A stretch of 64,000 bases of DNA from Pseudolactococcus sp041800635 (GTDB lineage: Bacteria; Bacillota; Bacilli; Lactobacillales; Streptococcaceae), in the NCBI GenBank assembly GCA_047833645.1, contig CP181259.1:744001-808000 (forward strand). The letters run 5' to 3'. Below the pieces are notes generated by a model. That model was not told the origin of the DNA and did no database searches. It saw only the letters and a list, made by a program, of their open reading frames with translations. Below, piece by piece: positions 14,945 through 22,984 of the stretch. Position 1 is the stretch's first letter. Every line of letters begins with the position of its first letter. Position numbers and translations under genes: made by a program.

Positions 14945-16306
14945 TTAAAAGAAGTGAATAAAAAGTCCCGCGATAGAAAAATAAATAAAGACACTGGTTA
15001 AATCTGACATGGTTGAAATAAAAGGGCCTGAGGCAACGGCGGGGTCGAAACCCAACCGATCCATGGCAACTGGAATCAAAGACCCTGCTAAATTCGCCAC
15101 GGTAATGGCACAAAACATGGCCACACCAACGGCGAGACCCAGGATCATGTTACCTTTCCAAAGGCTGACCACGATAAAAATCGTCAGGCCAGTCACGGCA
15201 CCTGTCACCAGACCCGTCGCAATCTCAGTTAAAATCAAGCCAAAAAAGGAGCGATTTTCTTCATCATTAAGTGAAATTCTACGGACTGAAACCGCCAGGG
15301 ATTGCGTGCCTGCATTCCCAGCTGTTCCGGTAATCAGACTGATAAAAATTGCCAGAACCGAAGCCTTACTGACCAAGCCATCAAAATGGTCAATTAAACT
15401 TGCTGTTCCCATCCCCAAAAAGAGGAGGGCGACCAGCCAAGGCAAACGTTTTGCAGCAGATTGAATGGGATTTTGATTGACATTATCGGTGTTAACCCCG
15501 GCCAAACCGGAGTAGTCACTTTGCGCTTCGTCGTCGATAACATCGATGATATCATCGACCGTCACAATCCCCAACATGATATTATCATGGCTAATCACGG
15601 GTAGTGCCAGCAAGTCATAGTCCCTAAAGTAACGAGCAACCCGCTCCTGCGGTTCATCGACATCCACCTTGATGATATGTTCATTGACGATATCCGAAAT
15701 CAGCGTATCATCATGAGAAATCAAGAGGCTACGCAAAGAAATCACGCCTAGGAGCTGTTTGTCATTGTCCAAGACATAGACATAGTAAATCGTTTCGGCA
15801 TCTTCGGCTGTGGCTTTGATGACCGTCATCGCTGAGCTAACCGTTTGATTAGCGACAACCGCGACGAACTCCGTTGTCATCAAAGAGCCGGCTGTTTCCT
15901 CATCATAATGCATGAGGTTACGAATCTCCGTCACATTTTCAGGCGTCATCTGTGAAAAGATGGCTCTGCGTTCGCGTTTGGTCAGATTCGTTAAGATATC
16001 GGCGGCATTATCTGACGACATCTCATCAAACATGGCTGATAGATATTCTGGTGAAATTTCCTTGAGGTAAGGTTTAATATCAACCGCATCAAAATCAATG
16101 TTCTCAAAAATCTCTGACAATTCCTGAGGCGACAAAATGCTATAGAGCTCTATACGCTCATCATCTGTAAAATCAAGATAAAACTGCGTTTGATCATAGA
16201 TATGGTGTTCCAGAAAAGTTTCCCGAAACGCCTGAATCGCATTCTGATCTAGGAGTTCCTGCAAATTTTCGAAAACATCTTGTGTGGTCACATCTTCATG
16301 ATTCAT
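14945..16306 (-). CDS. mgtE: Magnesium transporter MgtE
   Basis: Mg2+ channel/transporter of the inner membrane, 453 residues. The N-terminal superhelical MgtE_N domain covers about residues 10-125. Two CBS domains (about 130-255) form the Mg2+ sensor. Five membrane helices follow from about 285 to the C-terminus. The pore region GTAGNAGTQSLAVSVRRI and the ..DRLGFDPAVASGPFISTMSDLTSVFIYF block are conserved. GGAG lies about 12 nt before the ATG. Only 62 bp separate it from the gene upstream, leaving no room for an Mg2+ riboswitch. Confidence 0.93.
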   Translation of the reverse strand: MNHEDVTTQDVFENLQELLDQNAIQAFRETFLEHHIYDQTQFYLDFTDDERIELYSILSPQELSEIFENIDFDAVDIKPYLKEISPEYLSAMFDEMSSDNAADILTNLTKRERRAIFSQMTPENVTEIRNLMHYDEETAGSLMTTEFVAVVANQTVSSAMTVIKATAEDAETIYYVYVLDNDKQLLGVISLRSLLISHDDTLISDIVNEHIIKVDVDEPQERVARYFRDYDLLALPVISHDNIMLGIVTVDDIIDVIDDEAQSDYSGLAGVNTDNVNQNPIQSAAKRLPWLVALLFLGMGTASLIDHFDGLVSKASVLAIFISLITGTAGNAGTQSLAVSVRRISLNDEENRSFFGLILTEIATGLVTGAVTGLTIFIVVSLWKGNMILGLAVGVAMFCAITVANLAGSLIPVAMDRLGFDPAVASGPFISTMSDLTSVFIYFSIAGLFIHFF

Positions 16307-16368
16307 TTGTTTTAAGGACTCCTTTCTTATATTGTGATAGTGCCATTATGCAGCACTTTAAGTCATTT

Positions 16369-17271
16369 TTACGTCTGCTCTAAAAGCAGCTGCATGTCCT
16401 GGGGCAATGGTGATTCCAGCAGAAGTTCCTGTCCTGTCAAGGGATGTTTGAAATTGAGAAAATGGCAATGCAAAGCTTGACGTGGGATTTGATCCCGCTT
16501 GCCGCCATATAAATCATCCCCCAATAAAGGTGCCCCTAAATGGGCAAAATGTACCCTAATCTGATGGGTTCGACCGGTATGGAGCTGAATATCCACCAGG
16601 GTAAAATGCGCTTGTGACTGAACAATTTCATAAGACGTATGGGCAAATTTAGCCGTAGGATGCTCGCTATCGACCACCGCACGCTCAATAATCGAGCCGT
16701 CTTTACGACCAATCGGCACCTGAATATCAGCTGACTGCTCGAGTTGATCCGACGTGTGGACGAGGGCAAAGTACCGCTTGGTAACCGCTTTTTTCTGCAA
16801 CATTTTATCCAATAAACTATGGGCATAGCCGTGTTTGGCAAAAAGCATGAGACCTGACGTATCTTTGTCTAATCGTGTCACCACATGGACTTTTTGATTA
16901 GCATAGCCCTGTGCCTTTAAATAGCCTGCCACATAATTACTCATGGTGCCATCTGGATAATTCAACCCAGTGACACTGGCAATGCCTGCTGGCTTATCGA
17001 GGACGAGCAGATGGTCATCTTCATAGACAATGCTTAAAGGTATCTCTTGCTGTTTCAAGGTCACTGTCGCGATTTCTGATGGGATCAAAATCGTTACGTA
17101 ATCCCCTTCAGAGACCCGATAAATGGCATTTTGTTTGACACCATTGACTTGTAAATCACCGCCATCAAACTTGATTTTAGCCAGTAAATTTTTCGAAATA
17201 CCGTGTTGTTTGAGCAAGGTTTTTAAGAGCACACCGGCTTGCATCGGCGTCGCGATGAAATCGAATCTCAT
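16369..17271 (-). CDS. RluA/RluD-family RNA pseudouridine synthase
   Basis: Converts uridine to pseudouridine in RNA (probably 23S rRNA), 300 residues. An S4-like N-terminal domain (LLAKIKFDGGDLQVNGVKQN) precedes the synthase domain. The catalytic Asp lies in VVTRLDKDTSGLMLFAKH, with further family motifs VLDKPAGI, HTGRTHQIRVHFAHLGAPLLGDDLYGG and QALHCHFLNF. It overlaps nadK by 4 bases at the end of the relQ-nadK-rluD operon, an order also seen in Bacillus (yjbM-yjbN-yjbO). The exact target base is not evident. Confidence 0.92.
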   Translation of the reverse strand: MRFDFIATPMQAGVLLKTLLKQHGISKNLLAKIKFDGGDLQVNGVKQNAIYRVSEGDYVTILIPSEIATVTLKQQEIPLSIVYEDDHLLVLDKPAGIASVTGLNYPDGTMSNYVAGYLKAQGYANQKVHVVTRLDKDTSGLMLFAKHGYAHSLLDKMLQKKAVTKRYFALVHTSDQLEQSADIQVPIGRKDGSIIERAVVDSEHPTAKFAHTSYEIVQSQAHFTLVDIQLHTGRTHQIRVHFAHLGAPLLGDDLYGGKRDQIPRQALHCHFLNFKHPLTGQELLLESPLPQDMQLLLEQT

Positions 17272-18086
17272 TTGACCTCACCGATGAAGGCATTTTTAAC
17301 ACGGTGCCAAAAACCCGTATGCCCCCCATTGACAAAGGAAATCTCACCGCCGTCCAGACTATAAGTCACAGAAGCGATTTGATCATAAAAGTATTCGAGT
17401 TGATCCACCGTTAATAAATAATCATCTGCATTTTCCAGGTCAATCGTGACGGTATCTTTTTCAGCGATAATCATCGGGGCACCCAAGGTGCGATAGACCA
17501 AGTTGTTCAAGGACGCGACTTCGGTGACTTGAAAGGCGCGGACGCGCGGATGCATGACCGCGCCGCCAATGGACTTGTTATAGGCTGTCGACCCTGTCGG
17601 AGTTGAGACCGACAAGCCGTCGCCTCGGAATTTTTCAAAAAGAAAATCCGAAATTTTAACATCCGCAACCAAGGTCTTAGAGGCGCGTTTAATAACTGAC
17701 TCATTCAAGGCTAAATGCGTCTTCAGGCGACCATCTGTAAAATGGATTTGTACCTTTAAAAGCTGATATCTAAAAGCTTCGTCAGGCTTTTCATTTTGAA
17801 TGGCGGCAACCACCTGCTCCAATTCATGCTCTTGAAAATCCGCATAGAAGCCCAGGTGACCTGTATGAACCCCGATAAATCGGACGGTCTCTAGCTGTGT
17901 TTCATAATAATGAAGGGCCGCAAGTAAAGTCCCATCCCCACCGACCGAGATAATAACCTCTGGATTTGCTTCATCAAAAATAAAGCCAGCTTCTAAACAT
18001 AGCGCTTCTAAAGCCGACACAATGGCCTGAGTTTTTTTATAGGTATTTTTAACAATCCAAATCTTTTTACCAGTTGTGTTCTTCAT
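17268..18086 (-). CDS. nadK: NAD kinase
   Basis: Phosphorylates NAD to NADP, cytoplasmic. It has the GGDGT motif (VIISVGGDGTLLAALHYYE), the Asn-Glu pair in LALNESVIKRAS and the STPTGSTAYNKSIGGAV loop. I prefer the ATG at 18086 (272 residues) because GGGATGA stands about 8 nt before it; the ATG at 18095 is also possible. The start lies inside the end of relQ and the stop overlaps the pseudouridine synthase gene, so the three genes are tightly coupled. Confidence 0.93.
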   Translation of the reverse strand: MKNTTGKKIWIVKNTYKKTQAIVSALEALCLEAGFIFDEANPEVIISVGGDGTLLAALHYYETQLETVRFIGVHTGHLGFYADFQEHELEQVVAAIQNEKPDEAFRYQLLKVQIHFTDGRLKTHLALNESVIKRASKTLVADVKISDFLFEKFRGDGLSVSTPTGSTAYNKSIGGAVMHPRVRAFQVTEVASLNNLVYRTLGAPMIIAEKDTVTIDLENADDYLLTVDQLEYFYDQIASVTYSLDGGEISFVNGGHTGFWHRVKNAFIGEVK

Positions 18087-18744
18087 CAAAATCATCCCGA
18101 TTTTCTACCCCATCATCAACTTTATGCCGTGACGGATTAAACAAAAGCTGTGCTTCTTGAATTTCTTCGCGAATGGTACTCATTTCTTCATCTAAAGCAT
18201 AAGCAATTTTAGCCGTGACCGCCAAACGCTTCCGCAATTCGTCAGGAAAAGCGCCTTGGTATTTATAATTGAGCGAGTGTTCAATTGTCGCCCAAAAATT
18301 CATGGCCAAGGTCCTAATCTGAATTTCTGCCAAAATATTTTTTCTGCCGTCAACCATCTCAACTGGATACTCAATGATGACGTGATAACTCCGATAACCG
18401 GATTCCTTTTGATGATTGATATAATCGCGTTCCTGAACAATTTTAAAATCCTTGCGTTGCCGTAGCAAATTCAGAACTTCTTCCACGTCTTCTACAAACT
18501 GCACCATCACGCGCACCCCGGCAATATCTTGCATTTCTGTGATATTTTCAGGCGTAAAACCACGCAAGCGGGCCTTATTTTTGATGGATTCAGCAGGTTT
18601 GACACGACCTGTCACAAATTCAATCGGCGAATGGCGATTTTGCTTTTGATATTGTTTACGCGCACCGCGTAGCTTGATTTTGAGTTCTCCGACCGCTTGG
18701 ATATAGGGGTCGAGAAAGGCTTCCCAATTAAATTTATCTGTCAT
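18067..18744 (-). CDS. relQ: Small alarmone synthetase (GTP pyrophosphokinase) RelQ
   Basis: Makes (p)ppGpp from ATP and GDP/GTP. It has only the synthetase domain (no HD hydrolase, no TGS/ACT), as in the SAS1/RelQ class. About 225 residues from the ATG at 18744. Motifs are WEAFLDPYIQAVGELKIKLRGARKQY at the N-terminus, GRVKPAESI, DIAGVRVMVQFVEDVEEV, KESGYRSYHVIIEYP and EIQIRTLAMNFWATIEHSLNYKY. The last ~40 residues are acidic. No clear ribosome site is seen at either start candidate (18765 or 18744). It is preceded by a 260-bp structured region shared with the divergent CYTH gene. Confidence 0.92.
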   Translation of the reverse strand: MTDKFNWEAFLDPYIQAVGELKIKLRGARKQYQKQNRHSPIEFVTGRVKPAESIKNKARLRGFTPENITEMQDIAGVRVMVQFVEDVEEVLNLLRQRKDFKIVQERDYINHQKESGYRSYHVIIEYPVEMVDGRKNILAEIQIRTLAMNFWATIEHSLNYKYQGAFPDELRKRLAVTAKIAYALDEEMSTIREEIQEAQLLFNPSRHKVDDGVENRDDFDEEHNW

Positions 18745-19006
18745 AATGTGGTCTGGATCGCGCATTTTTACGAGTCATGGCTTAGTCGCTTTTGGCTTGG
18801 GTTAGACAGGGCTGAGCTAGTGCCTCTGACGCGTCAGAGCTGTTAGTCAGACGCTACTGCTTGTCCAAAAACCTATCCTCACGGACAACTCGCCCTCGGA
18901 GCACCTTAAGTCTCCCCAGCGGTAAAAATTTGCTATCTCTCCTTTTTTTCAGTACAATAAAATCAATAATTACAACTTATTCTACCATAAAAAACGAGGA
19001 TTTTCT
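18745..19006. other. Structured intergenic region between relQ and the CYTH gene
   Basis: About 220 nt would be transcribed as relQ leader. It contains a 16-bp palindrome CTCTGACGCGTCAGAG (18824-18839), a hairpin TTGTCC/GGACAA, a GGAG/CTCC stem and a competing segment GTCTGAC able to pair with the palindrome arm. GC content is high for a leader. No open frame of note is present. Its identity is not recognised. Confidence 0.5.
18930..18958 (+). promoter_or_regulatory. Promoter of the CYTH gene
   Basis: TTGCTA, 17-bp spacer, TACAAT, 48 bp before the start codon. Confidence 0.6.
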
Positions 19007-19597
19007 ATGCAAACCAATCTTGAAATTGAATACAAAACCTTGCTCAGCCTGTCTGAGTTTGATCAGCTGGGGAAGCGGTTTAGCCACATCGCGCCTATCC
19101 GCCAGACCAATCATTATTTCGACACACCTGACCTGCAACTTCGTGGCAACAAATTATCTTTGCGGATTCGCACCTTTGATGATGCTGCTGAAATGACGCT
19201 CAAAATCCCGCAACAGGTGGGGAATTTAGAACATAATATCACCTTGACATCTGAAGCAGCCCGTACCATTTTGGAGACGAAGAGCTTGCCGCAACATGGC
19301 AGCAAGATTCAAAGCATCCTTGATCTTTTAGAAAAGTATGCCATTGATCTCTCTGCGATTGGTGTCCTGGGGTCGCTAACGACGACGCGTCGGGAATATG
19401 AAACTGCCATTGGTCTCATGGCGCTGGATAAAAATGAGTACTCTGGTAAAGTGGACTATGAACTGGAATTAGAAGTGGCTGATGCCCCAAGCGGGGAAAA
19501 GAATTTCAATCATTTCTTAAAAGACAATCAGATTGAATACCGTTATGCCCGAAGTAAAGTGGTTAGATTCCTGGAATCTATCGGCAAAATGTCTTGA
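19007..19597 (+). CDS. CYTH-domain protein (YjbK-like, triphosphate tunnel metalloenzyme)
   Basis: A 196-residue protein made of one CYTH domain. The N-terminal ExExK signature reads NLEIEYK, followed by QTNHYFDTPDLQL, LSLRIRTFDDAAEMTLKIP, and late strands ending in VDYELELEVADA and YARSKVVRFLES. These form the metal- and triphosphate-binding tunnel in the family, which hydrolyses inorganic triphosphate or nucleotide substrates. In Bacillus, yjbK lies beside yjbM-N-O as it does here, although divergently in this window. The natural substrate is unknown. A link to alarmone metabolism is only suggested by the neighbourhood. Confidence 0.85.
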   Translation: MQTNLEIEYKTLLSLSEFDQLGKRFSHIAPIRQTNHYFDTPDLQLRGNKLSLRIRTFDDAAEMTLKIPQQVGNLEHNITLTSEAARTILETKSLPQHGSKIQSILDLLEKYAIDLSAIGVLGSLTTTRREYETAIGLMALDKNEYSGKVDYELELEVADAPSGEKNFNHFLKDNQIEYRYARSKVVRFLESIGKMS

Positions 19598-19695
19598 TTT
19601 TTTAAAATAACACAACCAACAGCCCTCTGTAATACAAAAACCTTTAAAACAACATCAGTAATCGTTTTCAGTCATCTTTACCGTAGCAAATTACT

Positions 19696-19723
19696 TTGGT
19701 CTCACCCAAGTTTTTGGTAGAAT
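19696..19723 (+). promoter_or_regulatory. Promoter before the 19789 gene
   Basis: TTGGTC, 16-bp spacer, TAGAAT, about 65 bp before the start codon. The leader has no obvious structure. Confidence 0.5.
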
Positions 19724-19788
19724 AGTATTAAGAAAACATCGGAAAATTTTTTTCAGATGCTAGACTATTCAGAAACTCAGGTATAATC

Positions 19789-20316
19789 ATGACTAGTGAA
19801 ATCCAACACTACTTTGCACTTTTTAATGATGACTTCAGCTACTTCGAAACTGAGGTCCACGATTGGTTTTTAAATCCCGTCGTGACCCCAACCGCTGTCA
19901 GAGACATTCGAGATGCCTACCAACTGACCAAGGATGTGACGACCTACAATGCCGTCCTTGACCGGGTTCACAAGGCCACCCTCGACTTTATGACCGTCAG
20001 TTTTGCAGGTCGTCAAACAGGACGCCGCTTCCTACTCGTACTCCAAGCTGAAATGGCGGGGAAAACACCGCTTGATTATAACAATCAAGTCCTCCGCAAG
20101 ATCTTACATCAACTCAACTTCAAAGTCTCTGACTTTATCAAACAGTTCCCTTATGCTAGGGCAAGCCTCATTCGCAGCCAACGTAATTTCCACTCGGAAG
20201 GCCTGAAAACCTTACCGTCTACCTTCATTTACTTTGCAGAAGATGCCATCAAAATCGAGCACCTGCCGCAAAGTCAAATCTTTGCCTATTTAGATCAAAA
20301 AGCAGCCGAACTTTAA
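19789..20316 (+). CDS. Conserved-looking protein of unknown function
   Basis: A 175-residue soluble protein that I do not recognise. It is rich in aromatic residues, with a start such as IQHYFALFNDDFSYFETEVHDWFLNP, and looks mostly alpha-helical. No signal peptide, membrane segment, metal motif or nucleotide-binding loop is seen. The block FAGRQTGRRFLLVLQAEMAG and the final FIYFAEDAIKIEHLP look structured. Codon use resembles its neighbours. It has its own promoter, is convergent with ylbG, and shares a bidirectional terminator that overlaps both stop codons. Confidence 0.6.
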   Translation: MTSEIQHYFALFNDDFSYFETEVHDWFLNPVVTPTAVRDIRDAYQLTKDVTTYNAVLDRVHKATLDFMTVSFAGRQTGRRFLLVLQAEMAGKTPLDYNNQVLRKILHQLNFKVSDFIKQFPYARASLIRSQRNFHSEGLKTLPSTFIYFAEDAIKIEHLPQSQIFAYLDQKAAEL

Positions 20317-20334
20317 AATTCAGCTGCTTTTTTT
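20297..20334. terminator. Bidirectional terminator overlapping two stop codons
   Basis: AAAAAGCAGC pairs with GCTGCTTTTT, and GAA/TTC extend the stem inside. The 19789 gene and ylbG both end within it. Confidence 0.8.
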
Positions 20335-20651
20335 ACTTCTTCATTTTTAGCGTCTTGGATCGTCTCTTGGAAGGCACTTGAAAAATCCCGATTCAAATGA
20401 TCAAATTCTGAAACCTTGACGGCTTTAACAAAATGCAAGTCCATGAGTTTAGGGACAACCGCTTCAAGTGTCGCCGTATCCACATATAAGAGGGCATAGC
20501 GCGCTTTCTTACTACTGTAACCCAGATCGCCAAATCGGCTCAACTGGCGCACGTATTTATAACTACTATAAAAAACATATACCGCCGTCCGACCCACAAT
20601 CTCAAGTGGCGGAATCGCCGTTTTATCAAGCTCAGTGATGATGTTTACCAT
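20313..20651 (-). CDS. ylbG: YlbG family protein (DUF2129)
   Basis: A 112-residue cytoplasmic protein with the YlbG pattern: a short strand-helix fold around GRTAVYVFYSSYKYVRQLSRFGDLGYSSKKARYALLYVD and a LHFVKAVKVSEFDHLNRDFSSAF end. Its role is unknown. It overlaps the end of ylbF by 20 bases, so the two are coupled. In Bacillus, ylbF and ylbG are also close; YlbF there forms a complex with YmcA and RicT (YaaT) that affects mRNA processing. A RicT gene is present elsewhere in this window. Confidence 0.8.
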   Translation of the reverse strand: MVNIITELDKTAIPPLEIVGRTAVYVFYSSYKYVRQLSRFGDLGYSSKKARYALLYVDTATLEAVVPKLMDLHFVKAVKVSEFDHLNRDFSSAFQETIQDAKNEEVKKAAEF

Positions 20652-21009
20652 GGTGACCGCCTTTCTTTAGGGGAATATGCTCATCGACAACAATCGCATC
20701 AGAAATCACACCCGAAATCCCCTTAGCTAAATCCGAAAGTGCCAGCTGCACATCATTTTCCGCAATTTTAAGCTGGTAAATGGTGTCAGTCATCAAGATT
20801 TCCTGCTGCAAAGCACGAATTTCGGGCCGATAGGTGATGTAGGCTCTATTTTCTTCTAAGGTCTGTAATTTTTGCTGCAACTCAGCATCTGATTCAAAGG
20901 CCAGCTTTCGTGCCTTAAAATCGGAAACGACAGCTAAGGACATGAAAGCAGCTACCACCTGATCAGCCAAGTCATCTAATTCTATTATTTTTTCATCAAT
21001 TATCAACAT
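20632..21009 (-). CDS. ylbF: YlbF/YmcA family protein
   Basis: A 125-residue helical protein of the Com_YlbF family. The N-terminal helix pair reads IIELDDLADQVVAAFMSLAVVSDFKARKLAFESDAELQQKLQTLEENRAYITYRPEI. The tail is His-rich (KKGGHHGKHHH), which could bind metal. In Bacillus the family partners with RicT to direct RNase Y; the same role here is inferred. It overlaps ylbG and lies downstream of clpP, which has its own terminator. Confidence 0.8.
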   Translation of the reverse strand: MLIIDEKIIELDDLADQVVAAFMSLAVVSDFKARKLAFESDAELQQKLQTLEENRAYITYRPEIRALQQEILMTDTIYQLKIAENDVQLALSDLAKGISGVISDAIVVDEHIPLKKGGHHGKHHH

Positions 21010-21052
21010 TAGGTCTATTATATCAAAAATTAAGGCTTCTGACCAACCATCA

Positions 21053-21073
21053 AAAAACCTAAGCTGTTAGGCT
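21053..21073 (-). terminator. Terminator after clpP
   Basis: On the minus strand CCTAA-CAGC-TTAGG is followed by TTTTTT. The stem is short (5-6 bp) but the tail is good. Confidence 0.6.
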
Positions 21074-21093
21074 CAGGCTTCTTTCAGACAGGC

Positions 21094-21690
21094 TTATTTT
21101 AAGTCGTTACGGTTCATGATTTCATCAATGAAGCCATAGTCTAACGTTTCTTCTGCTGACATCCAACGGTCACGTTCAGCATCTTTATGGACTTTATTAA
21201 CCGTTTGACCAGAATTATCTGCCAAGATTTTTTCCAATGTTTTACGGGTTCTTGACAGGTGATCTGCAACGATTTGCATATCAGTTTGTTGCGTCCCGCC
21301 ACCTGTACCACCCATTGGTTGGTGGATCAAGTACTCCGCATTTGGCAGCATGAAACGTTTGCCTTTGGCGCCTGAAGACGCGATAATCGTCCCCATAGAT
21401 GCCGCAACGCCCATGACAATGGTTTGCACATCAGATTTGATGAAGTTCATGGTATCGACAATCGCAAGACCAGCAGAAACAGAGCCACCAGGTGAGTTGA
21501 TGTAGAGATAAATATCTTTGGTTGAATCTTGGGCATCTAGGAATAAAAGTTGGGCAATGACAGCATTAGCCATATTGTCTTCAACTTCTCCTGTCAACAT
21601 AATGATTCTGTCTTTCAAAAGACGTGAGTAAATATCATACGCGCGTTCACCGCGGCTTGATTGTTCAATGACTGTAGGTATGAGTGCCAT
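21094..21690 (-). CDS. clpP: ATP-dependent Clp protease proteolytic subunit
   Basis: Serine protease forming the tetradecameric Clp core with Clp ATPases; it degrades misfolded and regulatory proteins. The ATG at 21690 follows AAAGGAG by 8 nt and gives 198 residues beginning MALIPTVIEQSSRGERAYDIYS. Ser lies in VMGVAASMGTIIASSGAKGKRF, His in MLPNAEYLIHQPMGG, and Asp in the DRWMSAEETLDYGFID region. A CtsR box overlaps the -35, matching known CtsR control of clp genes in Firmicutes. Confidence 0.97.
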   Translation of the reverse strand: MALIPTVIEQSSRGERAYDIYSRLLKDRIIMLTGEVEDNMANAVIAQLLFLDAQDSTKDIYLYINSPGGSVSAGLAIVDTMNFIKSDVQTIVMGVAASMGTIIASSGAKGKRFMLPNAEYLIHQPMGGTGGGTQQTDMQIVADHLSRTRKTLEKILADNSGQTVNKVHKDAERDRWMSAEETLDYGFIDEIMNRNDLK

Positions 21691-21726
21691 GTGATTAACT
21701 CCTTTATTTTCTTTTTTATAAATTCT

Positions 21727-21756
21727 ATTATAGCGCATTGGTCAAAAATGGTCAAA
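21727..21756 (-). promoter_or_regulatory. clpP: clpP promoter overlapped by a CtsR box
   Basis: The -10 TATAAT (21727-21732) and -35 TTGACC (21750-21755) have a 17-bp spacer. On the plus strand, GGTCAAA-AAT-GGTCAAA (21740-21756) is a perfect CtsR heptad repeat. It covers the -35 and the upstream part of the spacer, so bound CtsR would block RNA polymerase. Confidence 0.9.
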
Positions 21757-21902
21757 GAATTAGACCACAAGACTTAACCCGTGCTTTGCCTTCTTTATTA
21801 TAGCAAAAGTCACTGGAAAAAGTTAATATTGACTATTCCTATTCTTTTTATTCTTACGATTATTTCTTAAAACCTTTGTCATAAAAGCATATAACATAGC
21901 CT

Positions 21903-21916
21903 ATTGTCATAACAAT
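21903..21916. promoter_or_regulatory. Candidate GntR operator upstream of the PTS genes
   Basis: ATTGTCATAACAAT is an inverted repeat (ATTGT-N4-ACAAT). TGTCATAAC recurs upstream of the GntR gene and of the isomerase gene, and a partial TTTGTCATAAAA lies at 21875. Function is inferred from this recurrence. Confidence 0.55.
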
Positions 21917-21925
21917 TTAATACAA

Positions 21926-21962
21926 TGAAAGCGTTTACAATTCAAGACGAAAGAATTAAAAT
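21926..21962 (+). promoter_or_regulatory. PTS promoter with overlapping cre site
   Basis: The -35 TTTACA (21934-21939), a 17-bp spacer and -10 TAAAAT (21957-21962). TGAAAGCGTTTACA (21926-21939) matches every position of the cre consensus TGWAARCGYTWNCW and covers the -35. CcpA repression by preferred sugars is therefore expected. Confidence 0.8.
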
Positions 21963-22000
21963 AAGTATTGTAATAACATTAAAAACTGGAGGTAAATCGT

Positions 22001-22435
22001 ATGACAACTGTCTGTCTTGTTTCACATGGCAATTTATGTTTGGAACTCATCAATAGCTATGAAATGATTGCAGGTAAAAATCAGTTACTAAAGGCAATCC
22101 CATTAGATGATAGTGGTGCTAAAGCTTTTTCTAAGCGATTAGAAATTGAAATCACTGAATTACTCAAAAAAGGTTCTGTTTTAATATTAGCAGATTTGAA
22201 AGGAGGAACCCCATTTAATGAAAGCATGAAATTATTATTACAATACCCAGATGATATTGAACTAGTGTCAGGAGTCAATTTACCAATGCTATTGGAAATA
22301 GGCTTGAAATTATCCTTAGAAGATATCCCACAGTCTCATCCGAAATTAGGAGAATTCGCTTACACAACCGGAACAGATGGTATTGATATCATTGTCGTTG
22401 AAGAAGATGAAGACAATGACAAAATTGAATTTTGA
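22001..22435 (+). CDS. PTS mannose-family EIIA component
   Basis: Cytoplasmic phosphocarrier of a mannose-type (EII-Man) phosphotransferase system, 144 residues. The phosphorylated His is in CLVSHGNL (His 9). The ADLKGGTPFNESMKLL block and a GVNLPMLLEI loop are typical for the EIIA-Man fold. The C-terminus is acidic (VVEEDEDNDKIEF). GGAGG precedes the ATG. It is the first gene of a IIA-IIB-IIC-IID operon in which IIA and IIB are separate proteins. The sugar cannot be read from the sequence. Confidence 0.9.
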   Translation: MTTVCLVSHGNLCLELINSYEMIAGKNQLLKAIPLDDSGAKAFSKRLEIEITELLKKGSVLILADLKGGTPFNESMKLLLQYPDDIELVSGVNLPMLLEIGLKLSLEDIPQSHPKLGEFAYTTGTDGIDIIVVEEDEDNDKIEF

Positions 22436-22454
22436 AGATATGAGGAGGCAAAAT

Positions 22455-22946
22455 ATGACAATCTCATTAGCACGCATTGACGATCGCGTGATTCATGGTC
22501 AAACTATGACCAGATGGAGCAATAAATATCCAATACAAGGCATATTGGTTGTAAGTGATGATATTGCAAACGACGAGATGCGTAAAAAAATACTCAAAGC
22601 TGCTGCAGCTGATATTAAATTAGGAATTTATAGTGTTGAGCAAGCAAAGCAAAGTATCCCTAAAGCCATTGCTTCAACAAAAAATTTCTTTTTAATCAGT
22701 GATTCTCCAATATGGTTTGCAAAATTATTACAAAATGGTATCCACTTTGGCAAGCAATTAAATGTTGGCCCGATCGTAACAACTGGCAAAACGAAAAATG
22801 TCGCCAAAAATGTAGCCATTAATGATGAAGATTATACAGCATTTAAAACTATCGTTGAAAACGATGTCGCAGTCTATTTTCAATTAATTCCAGAAGATGA
22901 AAAACGTTCTTGGGATGACATTGATAAAAAATATCTTGCTGATTAA
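22455..22946 (+). CDS. PTS mannose/sorbose-family EIIB component
   Basis: Receives phosphate from EIIA and passes it to the incoming sugar, 163 residues. The start is the ATG at 22455, preceded by GAGGAGG at 6 nt. The phospho-His motif is LARIDDRVIHGQTMTRWSNKYP (His 14). The body includes LGIYSVEQA and LQNGIHFGKQLNVGPIV, as in the EIIB-Sor fold. It lies 19 bp after the EIIA gene and 38 bp before EIIC. Confidence 0.9.
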   Translation: MTISLARIDDRVIHGQTMTRWSNKYPIQGILVVSDDIANDEMRKKILKAAAADIKLGIYSVEQAKQSIPKAIASTKNFFLISDSPIWFAKLLQNGIHFGKQLNVGPIVTTGKTKNVAKNVAINDEDYTAFKTIVENDVAVYFQLIPEDEKRSWDDIDKKYLAD

Positions 22947-22984
22947 TAAATATCTTTAAATAATAAAGAGAAAGAGGAAACAAC

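Noticed and set aside
16307..16368. Mg2+ riboswitch (M-box) before mgtE
   Set aside because: Only 62 bp separate the genes, far too short for an M-box.
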